Below, piece by piece: positions 33,537-43,324 of a stretch of DNA of 64,000 bases. Where the stretch lies: contig BNXY01000005.1 in NCBI GenBank assembly GCA_025999935.1, forward strand, positions 1 through 64,000. The letters run 5' to 3'. This stretch comes from Bacteroidia bacterium (GTDB lineage Bacteria; Bacteroidota; Bacteroidia; Bacteroidales; Azobacteroidaceae). Position 1 is the stretch's first letter. Each line of letters begins with the position of its first letter. The translations under genes and the position numbers were made by a program. The notes below the pieces were generated by a model that searched no databases, was not told the DNA's origin, and worked only from the letters and a program-made list of their open reading frames with translations.

Positions 33537-33851
33537 TTATACTGGGCGCAATGGTGGTAAATTTGTAATACAGCAGTTTGTCATACATGGCAGCTTTGCG
33601 TTCCAACGGTAAGTGAAGTCGAACGTTCCTGCGCCCGGTTCTATATCGCCGTTCTCTATTTTTGAAATATAAGACTTACCGGATCCGATTCGGTTTGCCA
33701 ATTCCTGTTGGGTAACTTTTTCGGCTTTCCATGCCGCAAAGACATATAAAGTTTTATTATCATGCAACTGTAATGTTCCCGCCAAATTCCGATGGAGATG
33801 TTCACGAAGAAGCTGAATATGGCTAAAAATAAACAAACAAGCATTACTCAA
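33537..33851 (-). pseudogene. Decayed XRE-type antitoxin gene
   Basis: The frame holds a clear helix-turn-helix block (KVTQQELANRIGSGKSYISK, IENGDIEPGAGTF) as in HigA/HipB-type antitoxins, but sequence on both sides matches nothing expected. After GAGTF the normal continuation is lost, apparently by a shift near 33620. No toxin gene is adjacent. It ends 8 bp inside the biotin carrier gene region. Confidence 0.5.
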
Positions 33852-34365
33852 CCACCAGCATTTTGTCGTTTACCGCCATCTTATCGCCCTCTTTGACATA
33901 TACCTCTTTGACCGTTCCATCAATCGGGCTGCGGATTTCGTTTTCCATTTTCATGGCTACCAAAACGCAAAGCGGGTCGCCTGCTTTGACCGTATCTCCC
34001 GGCTGAACATATACTTTGAGTATCACGCCCGGCATTTGCGCTGTAATTACCTGACGACCTACAATAGCCGATTCCGTGCGGGCCAGCCGCATTTTCGTCA
34101 GTTCGTCAATGACTTTTACTTGAAAGTAATCGCCTTTGTTTTTTACTTCATAAACGGAATCATGCAATCCGGTTATCTGAACTCCGTGCGATTTGTGATT
34201 CATGATAATGGAATGAATCGTATCGCCGCCCACATTATAATCGACCTCATAGACTTTTCCATTGACGGAAACCTTTTTGATGGGTCCGTCTTCCAGAATT
34301 TCCACCTTGAACTCGGTGTCGGGCATATCGTTTATCGTTGCAAAATAAGTTGCTAAAGCTTTCAT
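33844..34365 (-). CDS. Biotin carboxyl carrier protein of an acyl-CoA carboxylase
   Basis: A 173-residue carrier. The C-terminal biotinyl domain (about 100-173) has the biotin-accepting lysine in [14 protein letters not shown], with the second half-domain [14 protein letters not shown]. The N-terminal half is the long non-conserved region typical of carriers that work with methylmalonyl- or propionyl-CoA carboxylases. It lies 3 bp after accC and is the last gene of the carboxylase operon. Confidence 0.92.
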   Translation of the reverse strand: MKALATYFATINDMPDTEFKVEILEDGPIKKVSVNGKVYEVDYNVGGDTIHSIIMNHKSHGVQITGLHDSVYEVKNKGDYFQVKVIDELTKMRLARTESAIVGRQVITAQMPGVILKVYVQPGDTVKAGDPLCVLVAMKMENEIRSPIDGTVKEVYVKEGDKMAVNDKMLVVE

Positions 34366-34368
34366 AAT

Positions 34369-35880
34369 TTAATAATTGTTTATTGACATTTGTAATTTTC
34401 CGTAATATTTCCAGAGCGATTCACCCACCAGCGGAACCGTGGTAGCGCGGGCGGCGGCTTCTTTTTCCTGTTCGAAATGTTTTAAGGCAGCAGCAATAAT
34501 CGCCACGGTCGGGTCGCAGTTTTGCTTGCGTTTCAATTCTTCCAAATCGAATTTCGTATCAATAAAAGTGGTATCATAATTCCCTTTCAAAAAGGTTTTG
34601 TTCTGCAACACCCTTAAATGGAACGGAATCGTTGTTTTGATACCCAGAATCTTGTATTCGCGTAAAGCCCGTTTCATATTGGAGATAGCCGATTCGCGGT
34701 TGCGTCCCCAGATACACAATTTGGCAATCATGGGGTCGTAGTGCAAAGACACTTCAAATCCGGCGTAGGCTGCGCTGTCTAAACGAACATTTCTGCCTTC
34801 GGGCGCTTCGCGTACACGGATAATGCCGGGCGACGGCATGAAATTGTTTTCCGGATCTTCGGCATAAATCCGACATTCGATGGCGGCGCCGCGAAATTCA
34901 ATATCTTCCTGTTTGTATGGCAACGGATTTCCGGAGGCTACGAGAATCATGTCGCGCACCAAATCGACGCCCGTACATTCTTCCGTCACCGGATGTTCCA
35001 CTTGCAGACGGGTATTCATTTCGAGAAAATAAAAATTCTGGTCTTTGTCCATCATAAATTCCAAGGTGCCGGCGCTGTAATAACCAATTTTCTTACAAGC
35101 TTCGACTGCAATGGCAGTCATCTTTTTCCGGGTTTCTTCCTTGACGAAAGGCGAGGGCGATTCTTCAATCACTTTCTGGTTTCGCCGTTGGATGGAACAT
35201 TCGCGTTCATAAAGATGAATCACGTTTCCATATTTATCTCCCAATACCTGCACCTCAATGTGATGGGGATTCTCAATGTATTTTTCAATATAAATGGCAT
35301 CGTTTCCAAACGAATTGGCCGCTTCGGAGCGCGACATCCGGAAAGCGGCATCCAAGTCATTTTCCTTGCGCACCAGGCGCATGCCTTTTCCACCGCCGCC
35401 TGCAAGCGCTTTCAGCATAATCGGATAGCCGACTTCTTTGGCTTTTTCGCGGGCTTCTTCCACATCGGCAACCGGCTCTTTCGTTCCGGGAACAATCGGT
35501 ACGCCGGCTTCCTGCATGATTTTACGCGCTTCCGTTTTGATGCCCATCTTGGCGATAATGTCAGCGCTCGGACCGATGAAATTCACGCCTCCTTCCTCGC
35601 AGCGGCGGGCAAAGTCGGCGTTTTCGGACAAAAAACCGTATCCCGGATGAATGGCTGCTCCGGTTGCTTTGGCAATTTGCAGAATCAAATCGGGTTTCAG
35701 ATAAGACGTATCCGATTCATTCTCAGAGATACAATAAGCTTCTTCAGCATACCGGACATGCAAAGCGCTCCGGTCAACATGTGTATAAATGGCTACCGTA
35801 GGTATTTCCATTACGCGGCAGGTACGGAATATCCGCATCGCGATTTCTCCGCGATTAGCGACTAAAACTTTCTTTATCAT
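34369..35880 (-). CDS. accC: Biotin carboxylase subunit
   Basis: A 503-residue ATP-grasp enzyme that carboxylates the biotin on the carrier protein. MIKKVLVANRGEIAMRIFRT and HPGYGFLSENADFARRCEE mark the N-terminal domain, KALAGGGGKGMRLV the ATP loop and FLEMNTRLQVEHPVTEE the active site. It is about 50 residues longer than E. coli AccC, as in propionyl-CoA carboxylase alpha chains of anaerobes. It lies between the carboxyltransferase gene (52-bp gap with heptamer repeats) and the carrier gene. Confidence 0.93.
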   Translation of the reverse strand: MIKKVLVANRGEIAMRIFRTCRVMEIPTVAIYTHVDRSALHVRYAEEAYCISENESDTSYLKPDLILQIAKATGAAIHPGYGFLSENADFARRCEEGGVNFIGPSADIIAKMGIKTEARKIMQEAGVPIVPGTKEPVADVEEAREKAKEVGYPIMLKALAGGGGKGMRLVRKENDLDAAFRMSRSEAANSFGNDAIYIEKYIENPHHIEVQVLGDKYGNVIHLYERECSIQRRNQKVIEESPSPFVKEETRKKMTAIAVEACKKIGYYSAGTLEFMMDKDQNFYFLEMNTRLQVEHPVTEECTGVDLVRDMILVASGNPLPYKQEDIEFRGAAIECRIYAEDPENNFMPSPGIIRVREAPEGRNVRLDSAAYAGFEVSLHYDPMIAKLCIWGRNRESAISNMKRALREYKILGIKTTIPFHLRVLQNKTFLKGNYDTTFIDTKFDLEELKRKQNCDPTVAIIAAALKHFEQEKEAAARATTVPLVGESLWKYYGKLQMSINNY

Positions 35881-35893
35881 AATTCAACATTTT

Positions 35894-35928
35894 ACTTTAA
35901 ACTTTAAACCTTAAACCTCAAACTTCAA
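35894..35928. repeat. Heptamer tandem repeat before accC
   Basis: Five heptamers: ACTTTAA, ACTTTAA, ACCTTAA, ACCTCAA, ACTTCAA. They fill most of the gap between the carboxyltransferase gene and accC. Confidence 0.8.
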
Positions 35929-35932
35929 CCAT

Positions 35933-37477
35933 TTAAAGCGGTATATTTGAATGTTTCCTGGGAGGATTGGATTGCCGTTTGTTAGCAAGCAATTCAAAAC
36001 TGCGAATCAATTTCTGACGGGTTACCGAGGGTTCAATAATTTCGTCAATATAGCCCAATTCGGCTGCACGATAAGGGTTTGCGAATTTTTCGCGATAATC
36101 GTCCTGTAATTCTTTCCGTTTGGCTTCCGGATTTTCTGCTTCGGTAATTTCTTTACGGAAAAGAATATTCACAGCTCCATCGGCTCCCATCACCGCAATT
36201 TCTCCGGTTGGATAAGCATAATTGAAGTCGCCCCGGATGTGCTTTGAACTCATCACATCGTAAGCGCCGCCGTAGGCTTTGCGGGTGATAACCGTCACTT
36301 TGGGTACGGTCGCTTCGCAATAGGCATACAACAATTTGGCTCCGTGACGGATAATGCCGTCGTATTCCTGATTCACGCCCGGAAGAAATCCCGGAACATC
36401 AACCAAAGTCAGTAGCGGAATATTGAAAGCATCGCAGAAACGAACAAATCGCGCCGCTTTGACGGAAGCATTGATGTCGAGCGTTCCGGCCATGGCGGCA
36501 GGTTGGTTGGCAACTACGCCAATCGTCTTGCCGTTCAAGCGGATATATCCAATCACAATATTTTTGGCATACACTTCCTGAACCTCATAAAAATTTCCAT
36601 CGTCGGCGATGGAAACGATTAATTCTTTGATGTCGTAGGGTTGATTGGGATTGGTAGGAATCAATAAATCCAAAGACGGGTCTGCCCGGTTGGGGCTGTC
36701 GGTAGTCGGCACAAAAGGCGGTTCTTCCATGTTATTGTTTGGAAGGAACGACATTAATTCCCTGATTTTCAAGATGCAATCAATATCATTATCGGCAGAG
36801 AAATGGGCGACGCCCGATTTGCCGGTATGTACATCCGAACCACCCAGCTCATTTTTCGTTACATCTTCCTGCGTTACACTTTTTACCACATCCGGTCCGG
36901 TAATAAACATATAGCTGCTTTCTTTCACCATAAAAATATAGTCCGTGAGAGCAGGAGAATAGACCGCTCCACCGGCGCAAGGCCCCATGATGGCGCTGAT
37001 TTGGGGAATTACCCCAGACGCCATCGAGTTTCTGAAAAAGATTTCGGCATATCCTGCCAACGAACGAACGCCTTCCTGAATACGTGCACCGCCCGAATCG
37101 TTCAATCCGATGACGGGAGCGCCCACTGCCATAGCCATATCCATTATTTTGCAAATCTTATGGGCGTAGGTTTCCGACAGAGCGCCGCCAAAAACCGTAA
37201 AGTCCTGTGCAAAGACAAAGACCGTCCGTTTACCGATTAATCCGTATCCGGTAATTACGCCATCGCCCAAAGGGCGCTGTTTTTCCAATCCGAAATCGTA
37301 GCATTTATGAGTTACGAACTTGTCTATTTCTACAAAAGTTCCCTTTTCCAATAACTGTTCGATTCTTTCACGCGCAGTCAATTTCCCGGCTGCATGTTGT
37401 TTGGAGATGCGATTTTCGCCGCCACCCAATTCCGCCTGTTGATTCAGGTCTTTCAATTTTTCAATTTTCTCCTTCAT
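35933..37477 (-). CDS. Acyl-CoA carboxylase beta subunit (propionyl/methylmalonyl-CoA type)
   Basis: A 514-residue carboxyltransferase of the PccB/MmdA family, which moves CO2 between biotin and an acyl-Co[21 protein letters not shown] and [20 protein letters not shown] are the acyl-CoA-site blocks; [20 protein letters not shown] is in the second half. With accC and a carrier protein, the operon makes a full complex. No membrane decarboxylase subunit is beside it, which slightly favours a carboxylase over a sodium pump. First gene of the unit; promoter box at 37586. Confidence 0.93.
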   Translation of the reverse strand: MKEKIEKLKDLNQQAELGGGENRISKQHAAGKLTARERIEQLLEKGTFVEIDKFVTHKCYDFGLEKQRPLGDGVITGYGLIGKRTVFVFAQDFTVFGGALSETYAHKICKIMDMAMAVGAPVIGLNDSGGARIQEGVRSLAGYAEIFFRNSMASGVIPQISAIMGPCAGGAVYSPALTDYIFMVKESSYMFITGPDVVKSVTQEDVTKNELGGSDVHTGKSGVAHFSADNDIDCILKIRELMSFLPNNNMEEPPFVPTTDSPNRADPSLDLLIPTNPNQPYDIKELIVSIADDGNFYEVQEVYAKNIVIGYIRLNGKTIGVVANQPAAMAGTLDINASVKAARFVRFCDAFNIPLLTLVDVPGFLPGVNQEYDGIIRHGAKLLYAYCEATVPKVTVITRKAYGGAYDVMSSKHIRGDFNYAYPTGEIAVMGADGAVNILFRKEITEAENPEAKRKELQDDYREKFANPYRAAELGYIDEIIEPSVTRQKLIRSFELLANKRQSNPPRKHSNIPL

Positions 37478-37585
37478 GATAAAGTTGTTAAAATTTATAG
37501 TGATGTTTGATAAAAATTAATGATTGAATACTTTAAAAACAATCCGGCTAATGTAAAGTTGTGTTTTATCATAATATCTTTTTGA

Positions 37586-37593
37586 CAAAGTTA
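37586..37593 (-). promoter_or_regulatory. Promoter box of the carboxylase operon
   Basis: Leftward TAACTTTG fits TAnnTTTG about 110 bp before the carboxyltransferase start. The rest of 37478-37730 is AT-rich with no gene seen. Confidence 0.55.
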
Positions 37594-37730
37594 GTTTATA
37601 AAATAGAAGTATTATTACAGATTATCGCCTTATTTTTTCATATCTGGTTCAATCGAAAAAACAACCGTCATTAGGATTATTGAATGAGCTATGTGAAATA
37701 TCAAAAACATAAAAATTTTAATCCGGGTGC

Positions 37731-37761
37731 TTGTTTTGAAATTTGATTTTGCTTACCTTTG
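37731..37761 (+). promoter_or_regulatory. Promoter of bglX
   Basis: TTG (37731-37733), 20 bp, TACCTTTG (37754-37761). The leader to the ATG at 37888 is about 120 nt. Confidence 0.65.
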
Positions 37762-37887
37762 CACCACGTTCTTTCAGATATCACGCAAAGTGTGGCATAG
37801 CGATGCATCTTACTTTGTGGGTAAAATCGGGGGACTTGATAAACTTGGCTTTTATAACAACTTATTATTTTAGAAATTTAATACACA

Positions 37888-40137
37888 ATGAAAACACTAA
37901 ACAAACTTACCTGTTTATTATTCGTAGGAATGGCATTTTTACTGACTTACAGCGCACAAGCGCAAACCTCCGCTTTGGCAAAATACGAAACGCAAATTGA
38001 CGGTATTATTGCGAAAATGACTTTGGAAGAAAAAGTGAACATGTTGCATGGCGTTCGTATCTTTTCTTCCGGAGGCGTTCCCCGTTTGGGCATTGCCGAT
38101 TTTGAATTTGCCGACGGCCCTTTCGGTATTCGTGAAGAATTGATTGGAAATTCTTGGGCGCCAATGGGATTGGGTAACGATTTGGCCACTTTTTTTCCAA
38201 CGGGTTCAGCCTTGGCTGCTACCTGGAGTTCGGATGTCGCTTATAAATACGGTTTGGCCATTGCTACGGAAGGCCGTTTGCGCGGGAAAGACATGCTTCT
38301 CGGCCCGGCCATCAATATACAACGGATTCCAACCGGAGGCCGTACTTATGAATATTTGAGCGAAGACCCGTTTTTGAGTTCCCGGCTTTCCGTGGGTTAC
38401 ACGAAAGGAGCGCAAGACCAAGGTATGGCAGTTTGTCTGAAACATTTTGCCTTAAACAATCAGGAAAATAACCGGGGACAGGTGGATGTAATTATCAGTC
38501 CGCGTGCGATGCGGGAAATTTATCTTCCGCCTTTTGAAGCGGCTGTTAAAGAAGCGGATGCTTGGGGGGTTATGGCTGCATATAATAAGGTAGGCGGTTA
38601 CTGGTGTTCTGAAAATTATTTGCTGCAAGAGAAAATCCTTCGTCAGGAATGGGGTTTCAAGGGATTGATTGTTTCCGACTGGGGTGGCGTTCATTCAACG
38701 GTTCCTGCCTTGACAAACGGTTTGAATATTGAGATGCCGGGCGGCGCTTTCTTGGGCAATCGCTTATTGGATTCCGTAAGAACAGGCGCTGTAAAGGAAG
38801 AGATCGTCAATCAACGGGTTCGGGAAATATTACGGGTTCGTTTACATGTAAAACCGATTCCGGCCAATGAGGCGACTCAAGTGATCACCTCTCAACCGCG
38901 CCAACAACAGATAGCGTATGATATTGCCTCTAAAGCCATTGTGCTTTTGAAAAATGACAAAGCGCAACTTCCTTTGGATATTACCAAATACAAAAAAATC
39001 GCCGTAATCGGAGAAAATGCCAATCAGAAAAATGCAACGGGCGGTGTGGGCGCCGGTGTAAAAACGCTGTATGAAATTACGCCTTTGCAAGGTTTGAAAG
39101 ACCGCTTGGGCACACAAGTAGAAATTGTTTATTCACCCGGCTATGTGGAATTTAGCAGACCTCAAGGACGTCCGGTTCAGGGAGCGCCTCGTCCAACGCC
39201 TTACACGCCGGCTGACCCCAAATTAGTGGAAGCGGCTCAAAAAGCAGCCAAGGATGCGGACATCGTTCTTTTCTTTGCCGGAACCAACCGGGAAATTGAG
39301 ACTGAAGGAAGTGACCGCGAATCCATACAATTGCCTTCCGGTCAGGACGAATTGATAAAAGCCCTGGCAGAAGTAAATCCAAATATTGTTACCGTTATTG
39401 TATCGGGCGGCCCGGTTGATTTGAGCGTGGTTAACCAATATTCTCCGGCTATTTTGATGTCTTGGTTTAACGGAAGTGAAGGCGGTCACGCTTTGGCGGA
39501 TGTCTTATTGGGAAAAGCTGCTCCTGCCGGCAGATTGCCTTTTACTATACCGGTTAAATTGTCGGATTCCCCGGCTTATGCCTTGGGTAATTATCCGCAA
39601 ACGGGAGAAGTGAAAGCGGATATTTTTGTCAATTTAGTGAATGGAAAAGAAACCGAGAAAGCGCCGGCAGCCGGAAACCGAAATATCGCTTATTATTCGG
39701 AAGAAACTTTGGTCGGCTATCGTTGGTTCACTACAAAAAATATACAACCGGCGTTCCCGTTTGGTCATGGATTGACTTATACCACTTTCGATTATGCCAA
39801 TATTAAAACGGATAAAGTGAAATACGGCGCGGATGAAATTATTAAAGTCAGCGTGGACGTAACCAATTCGGGAAAAGTAGAAGCCAATGAGGTGGTGCAA
39901 TTGTATGTGCATCGTTTGAAAGGAAAAATATTCTTTCCTGAAAAGGAGTTGAAAGCCTTTGCGAATGTGACTTTGAAACCGGGAGAAACACGCGCGGTTA
40001 CTTTGGAGATTCCGGTAAAAAATCTTCGTTATTGGGACGAAAAGAAGTATGATTGGGCGCTGGAACACGGCAGCATCGAGTTACAAGCGGGCGCATCCGT
40101 TGGAGATATCCGCTTAACGGCAAAAGCTGAAATATAA
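37888..40137 (+). CDS. bglX: Secreted GH3 beta-glucosidase
   Basis: A 749-residue glycoside hydrolase family 3 enzyme that removes glucose from the non-reducing end of beta-glucosides. Residues 1-25 are a signal peptide (LLFVGMAFLLTYSAQAQ). The (beta/alpha)8 domain runs to about 320 with the nucleophile in GLIVSDWGGVHST; KHFALNNQENNRG is the substrate-binding KH motif. The second domain (about 350-600) and the C-terminal FnIII-like domain (about 660-745) complete the family layout. It stands alone, with its own promoter. An upstream in-frame start is not needed. Confidence 0.94.
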   Translation: MKTLNKLTCLLFVGMAFLLTYSAQAQTSALAKYETQIDGIIAKMTLEEKVNMLHGVRIFSSGGVPRLGIADFEFADGPFGIREELIGNSWAPMGLGNDLATFFPTGSALAATWSSDVAYKYGLAIATEGRLRGKDMLLGPAINIQRIPTGGRTYEYLSEDPFLSSRLSVGYTKGAQDQGMAVCLKHFALNNQENNRGQVDVIISPRAMREIYLPPFEAAVKEADAWGVMAAYNKVGGYWCSENYLLQEKILRQEWGFKGLIVSDWGGVHSTVPALTNGLNIEMPGGAFLGNRLLDSVRTGAVKEEIVNQRVREILRVRLHVKPIPANEATQVITSQPRQQQIAYDIASKAIVLLKNDKAQLPLDITKYKKIAVIGENANQKNATGGVGAGVKTLYEITPLQGLKDRLGTQVEIVYSPGYVEFSRPQGRPVQGAPRPTPYTPADPKLVEAAQKAAKDADIVLFFAGTNREIETEGSDRESIQLPSGQDELIKALAEVNPNIVTVIVSGGPVDLSVVNQYSPAILMSWFNGSEGGHALADVLLGKAAPAGRLPFTIPVKLSDSPAYALGNYPQTGEVKADIFVNLVNGKETEKAPAAGNRNIAYYSEETLVGYRWFTTKNIQPAFPFGHGLTYTTFDYANIKTDKVKYGADEIIKVSVDVTNSGKVEANEVVQLYVHRLKGKIFFPEKELKAFANVTLKPGETRAVTLEIPVKNLRYWDEKKYDWALEHGSIELQAGASVGDIRLTAKAEI

Positions 40138-40140
40138 TTA

Positions 40141-41769
40141 TTATTTCACTTTCTTCAAAACATCTTCGTAGTCTTCATCGCCGACCAAGCGTTTGCCGGG
40201 GTCGGCGTAGTCTGCGGAGAAGATGCTGAGTGATTGGTCGTTGTCTTGGTATTCCAATTTACTCAGGGTCGAAAGAGAATAAATCACATCTTCAATGCTG
40301 TAAGGACGAGTGGTATCAATGATGATATCCGAATTTTCTTCTTTGTATTTTTCCGAACGCCAGAGCACAAAAGGAATTTGGCATTGGCATGGATAAACGT
40401 TCGACATAATGTGGCCGCGGGCGTCGCGTGTTTCGTAAACCTCTTCGCCGTGGTCGGAGAAAAACAGTAAATAGGCGGATTCGTTGACTTTTTCCAATTC
40501 GCTCAAAATGGCGTCATAAACAAAATCGCCGTACAGGATGGAATTATCGTATTCGTCGATGGTCTGTTTCATTTTTTTATTGCGGAAGTCCAAATCGGCC
40601 AAATCGTTTGTCTGTTTATGGTTGAAATGTTCAAACGCTTTGGTATAGCGCGAATTGTAGGAATGATGGTTTCCCATTAAATGAATGAAAATGATTTTAT
40701 TGTTTTTACCCCCGTCTTTTAGATTTTTTTTAAGTTGTGCAAGCACTATTTCGTCCGGTTTTTTGGCAAGGCTAAGGTCGGAGATGTGTTGAGCTTGTTG
40801 GGATATTACTCCGTAACTTGCACCCCATTTATCTAAAATCGGATTATTGGCTATCCAGTAGGTTTCAAATCCGGCAGCATTGAATAATTCCACGAGGGAA
40901 GCTTTCTTTTTGTAATATTCAGGGTGTTTGTGATTGGCAAATGTAAGCACTTTTTGCATAACGCCATACGTGTGCGTATCGGGGGTAATTACGTCCGTGT
41001 AAATATCCAGTTCACTACTGCGCGCGTCCATGCGGGGCGTTGTTTCCCTGAAATAACCATATAAACTCATGTGGCAGGTGGTTGTGGATTCTCCAAGGAG
41101 GACGACAAAGACATGTTTGGTCGAATCGGGAAGGTTGCAACGAACAACGGTTGTCAGTTGCATGCGAAGTTCTTTTTCTTTTTCAAAAGTTTGATATTCT
41201 TTCCGGAAGAGCGCATAACTTTTGTAAAATTCCAATGTCGGTACAGCCTGACTCAAATATTGCAGGGAAATATCACATAAAACAATAAGTATTGGAAGAA
41301 CAAAAAGGACAGGATATGCTTTGATTGAAAGAGAGCTTTTTGAATGTGCTTTCAGAATGAAAAAGATTCCCAAGCCACAATAACCGGTTATGGTTAAATA
41401 AATTGGCCACGTGATGAATTGGTTTACATATTCTGTTGATTCTGACATATTTGAGTTAAATATTACCCAGTACATATCGCGTTTCATATACAGATTAGAA
41501 AGGTAGAGATAGCTCCAGTTGATGAGATTTGGCATTAGGGAAAGAAGAAACAAAATGCTTAAATAAATTTTTTCGCCTCTTTTTTTGAGAAATAAATCCA
41601 GACAAGAAAAAGCCAATCCGACAACTAAACAAATAATCCACGACATACTCTTATCTTTCAGGCTTACATCGCCCGCCCAAAAATAAAAAACAGGATTAAA
41701 AAACAAGATGAAGAAAATCAGGCAAAAAGCCCATTTTTTTTCTTTTATTTGTTCGGCAGTAATTCTCAT
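40141..41769 (-). CDS. EptA-like phosphoethanolamine transferase (sulfatase fold)
   Basis: A 542-residue membrane enzyme. Five N-terminal membrane segments (about 12-175) precede a periplasmic sulfatase-fold domain (about 215-530). The nucleophile threonine is in VVLLGESTTTCHMSLYGY; FSDHGEEVY and RGHIMSN carry metal ligands. Relatives add phosphoethanolamine to lipid A or to surface glycans, changing sensitivity to cationic peptides. It is divergent from the tolC-led efflux cluster, sharing a 220-bp intergenic region that holds the dyads and the sigma-54 promoter. Confidence 0.88.
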   Translation of the reverse strand: MRITAEQIKEKKWAFCLIFFILFFNPVFYFWAGDVSLKDKSMSWIICLVVGLAFSCLDLFLKKRGEKIYLSILFLLSLMPNLINWSYLYLSNLYMKRDMYWVIFNSNMSESTEYVNQFITWPIYLTITGYCGLGIFFILKAHSKSSLSIKAYPVLFVLPILIVLCDISLQYLSQAVPTLEFYKSYALFRKEYQTFEKEKELRMQLTTVVRCNLPDSTKHVFVVLLGESTTTCHMSLYGYFRETTPRMDARSSELDIYTDVITPDTHTYGVMQKVLTFANHKHPEYYKKKASLVELFNAAGFETYWIANNPILDKWGASYGVISQQAQHISDLSLAKKPDEIVLAQLKKNLKDGGKNNKIIFIHLMGNHHSYNSRYTKAFEHFNHKQTNDLADLDFRNKKMKQTIDEYDNSILYGDFVYDAILSELEKVNESAYLLFFSDHGEEVYETRDARGHIMSNVYPCQCQIPFVLWRSEKYKEENSDIIIDTTRPYSIEDVIYSLSTLSKLEYQDNDQSLSIFSADYADPGKRLVGDEDYEDVLKKVK

Positions 41770-41852
41770 TCTTTCAAATTTTCCACAAAATTAATATAAA
41801 ACTCGCAATTCGTAAAATAATCAAAAATATTTTTTTTATGAATATAAAAATC

Positions 41853-41891
41853 TGTAAAATAATTTAACACCGATTGTAAAGAAACTTTACA
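41853..41891 (+). promoter_or_regulatory. Upstream dyads for an enhancer-binding protein (tolC)
   Basis: The perfect 7-3-7 dyad TGTAAAGAAACTTTACA lies at 41875-41891, and a degenerate copy TGTAAAATAATTTAACA at 41853-41869, 22 bp (two helical turns) upstream. The perfect dyad ends 55 bp before the -24 GG of the promoter at 41946. The same dyad recurs at 44910. Confidence 0.8.
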
Positions 41892-41945
41892 CTTCGCTTG
41901 TTGTTTGTTTTTATTAATAAACTCTATATCAATTATATAATTTTT

Positions 41946-41961
41946 TGGCACGAATTTCGCA
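41946..41961 (+). promoter_or_regulatory. Sigma-54-type promoter of the efflux cluster
   Basis: TGGCACG-AATT-TCGCA has the invariant GG (41947-41948) and GC (41959-41960) exactly 10 bp apart, one base off the consensus TGGCACG-N4-TTGCA. The TolC gene starts 29 bp downstream. Confidence 0.8.
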
Positions 41962-41989
41962 GTATATTTAGTAAAGAAACAAAAACAGG

Positions 41990-43324
41990 ATGAACATGAA
42001 ACGAAATTTGATTTTATGGGTATTATTTCTTTCGCAAATGGTCGTTGCGCAAGAGAAAATCCGGACTTTGGACGAATGTATTCAATATGCTATCCAGCAC
42101 AATCCGATGCGGAATAAGCAGGAGGCGCAAAATGCCATTTATAAACTCGACCAATTGGAAGCAGTCGGTGGTTTTTTGCCTTCACTAAACGCGGGAACAT
42201 CCATTTACCTAAATTTTGGCCGAGGAGTGGACCCGGAGACGAACACTTACATTTCGTCCAATACGTTTAGCAATGCGTACGAGATTTCTTCTTCCATGAC
42301 TTTGTTCGATGGCTTTTCGCAAGTTTATCGGGCGAAAATGGCGAAAATCAACCGGTTGAAAGGAAAAGAAGATCTTCAGGAAATGAAAGACAAAATCGCC
42401 TTCGAGGTAATGGAAGTCTTTTTCAACGCGCTCTATTACAAGGGAACGGTGGAATTGGCCGAACAACAATTGGAAGAGAGTGTCAACAACCTGAAAAAGT
42501 TTCAGCGGATGGAGGAATTGGGTCTCAAATCGATTCCCGATTTGACGGAAATTCAAGCCAAAGAAGCGGAAGATCGTTTTGTGTTGACTAAACAAATGAA
42601 TCTTTACAATTTGGAAATCATCAAATTAAAAGGAAAAATGAATTGGCCGATAGAAGAAGATTTACAAGTTGCCGATCAGGATAAAGCGCTTTTGATAAGC
42701 AAGGAATCGGAAAACGCTTTTGATGTTTATCGGCAGGCATTGACTACTTTACCCAAAGTTTTATCATCGGATAAATTATTATCAGCTACAGAGATGCAAT
42801 ACAAAATTGCACGGAGCCGTTTGTTTCCGACCTTGTCGATGGGCGCCGGATTTTCTACCGGATTTTCGCGAATGATGGACGGGAGTGTTTATATGTCATT
42901 TTCGGAACAGTTGAAAAACCGTCAGGGAAAATATTTGGGATTTTCATTGTCCATCCCCATTTTCGACGGATTCTCCCGTCCTGCAGAGATGAAAAGAAGC
43001 AAGCAACGTTTGGTAATCGCCCGAAGTGAACATGAAGAAACGATCCGTCAGGTGTATAGCGAAATCGAACAGGCGGTTGCCGATGTCAACGGATTGTCGG
43101 ACGAATATCTTCATGCGCAGAAACGATCGGAGGCGATGCTCAGCGCTCATCAGACCAATTTGCGGAAATACGAAGAGGGATTGATTGACGCTATCGTGCT
43201 GTCAACCAGTTCCAACCGCTTGCTTAATTCGCGCGTGGAAGAATTATATACAAATTTGAAATATCAATTAAAATACAAATTATTACAATATTATAAAGGA
43301 GTAACCCCATGGACATACAATTAG
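41990..43324 (+). CDS. TolC-family outer-membrane efflux protein
   Basis: A 444-residue outer-membrane factor with a signal peptide (1-20) and two TolC repeats rich in long helices. RTLDECIQYAIQHNPMRNKQ is the conserved first block. It forms the exit duct for the inner-membrane transporter encoded downstream. The start at 41990 has an in-frame alternative at 41996. The HlyD gene overlaps its end by 16 bp, so both are translated together. Expression should depend on the sigma-54 promoter just upstream. Confidence 0.93.
   Translation: MNMKRNLILWVLFLSQMVVAQEKIRTLDECIQYAIQHNPMRNKQEAQNAIYKLDQLEAVGGFLPSLNAGTSIYLNFGRGVDPETNTYISSNTFSNAYEISSSMTLFDGFSQVYRAKMAKINRLKGKEDLQEMKDKIAFEVMEVFFNALYYKGTVELAEQQLEESVNNLKKFQRMEELGLKSIPDLTEIQAKEAEDRFVLTKQMNLYNLEIIKLKGKMNWPIEEDLQVADQDKALLISKESENAFDVYRQALTTLPKVLSSDKLLSATEMQYKIARSRLFPTLSMGAGFSTGFSRMMDGSVYMSFSEQLKNRQGKYLGFSLSIPIFDGFSRPAEMKRSKQRLVIARSEHEETIRQVYSEIEQAVADVNGLSDEYLHAQKRSEAMLSAHQTNLRKYEEGLIDAIVLSTSSNRLLNSRVEELYTNLKYQLKYKLLQYYKGVTPWTYN

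Noticed and set aside
35000..35865. Long + strand frame opposite accC
   Set aside because: Antisense of the ATP-grasp gene; no start context or homology.
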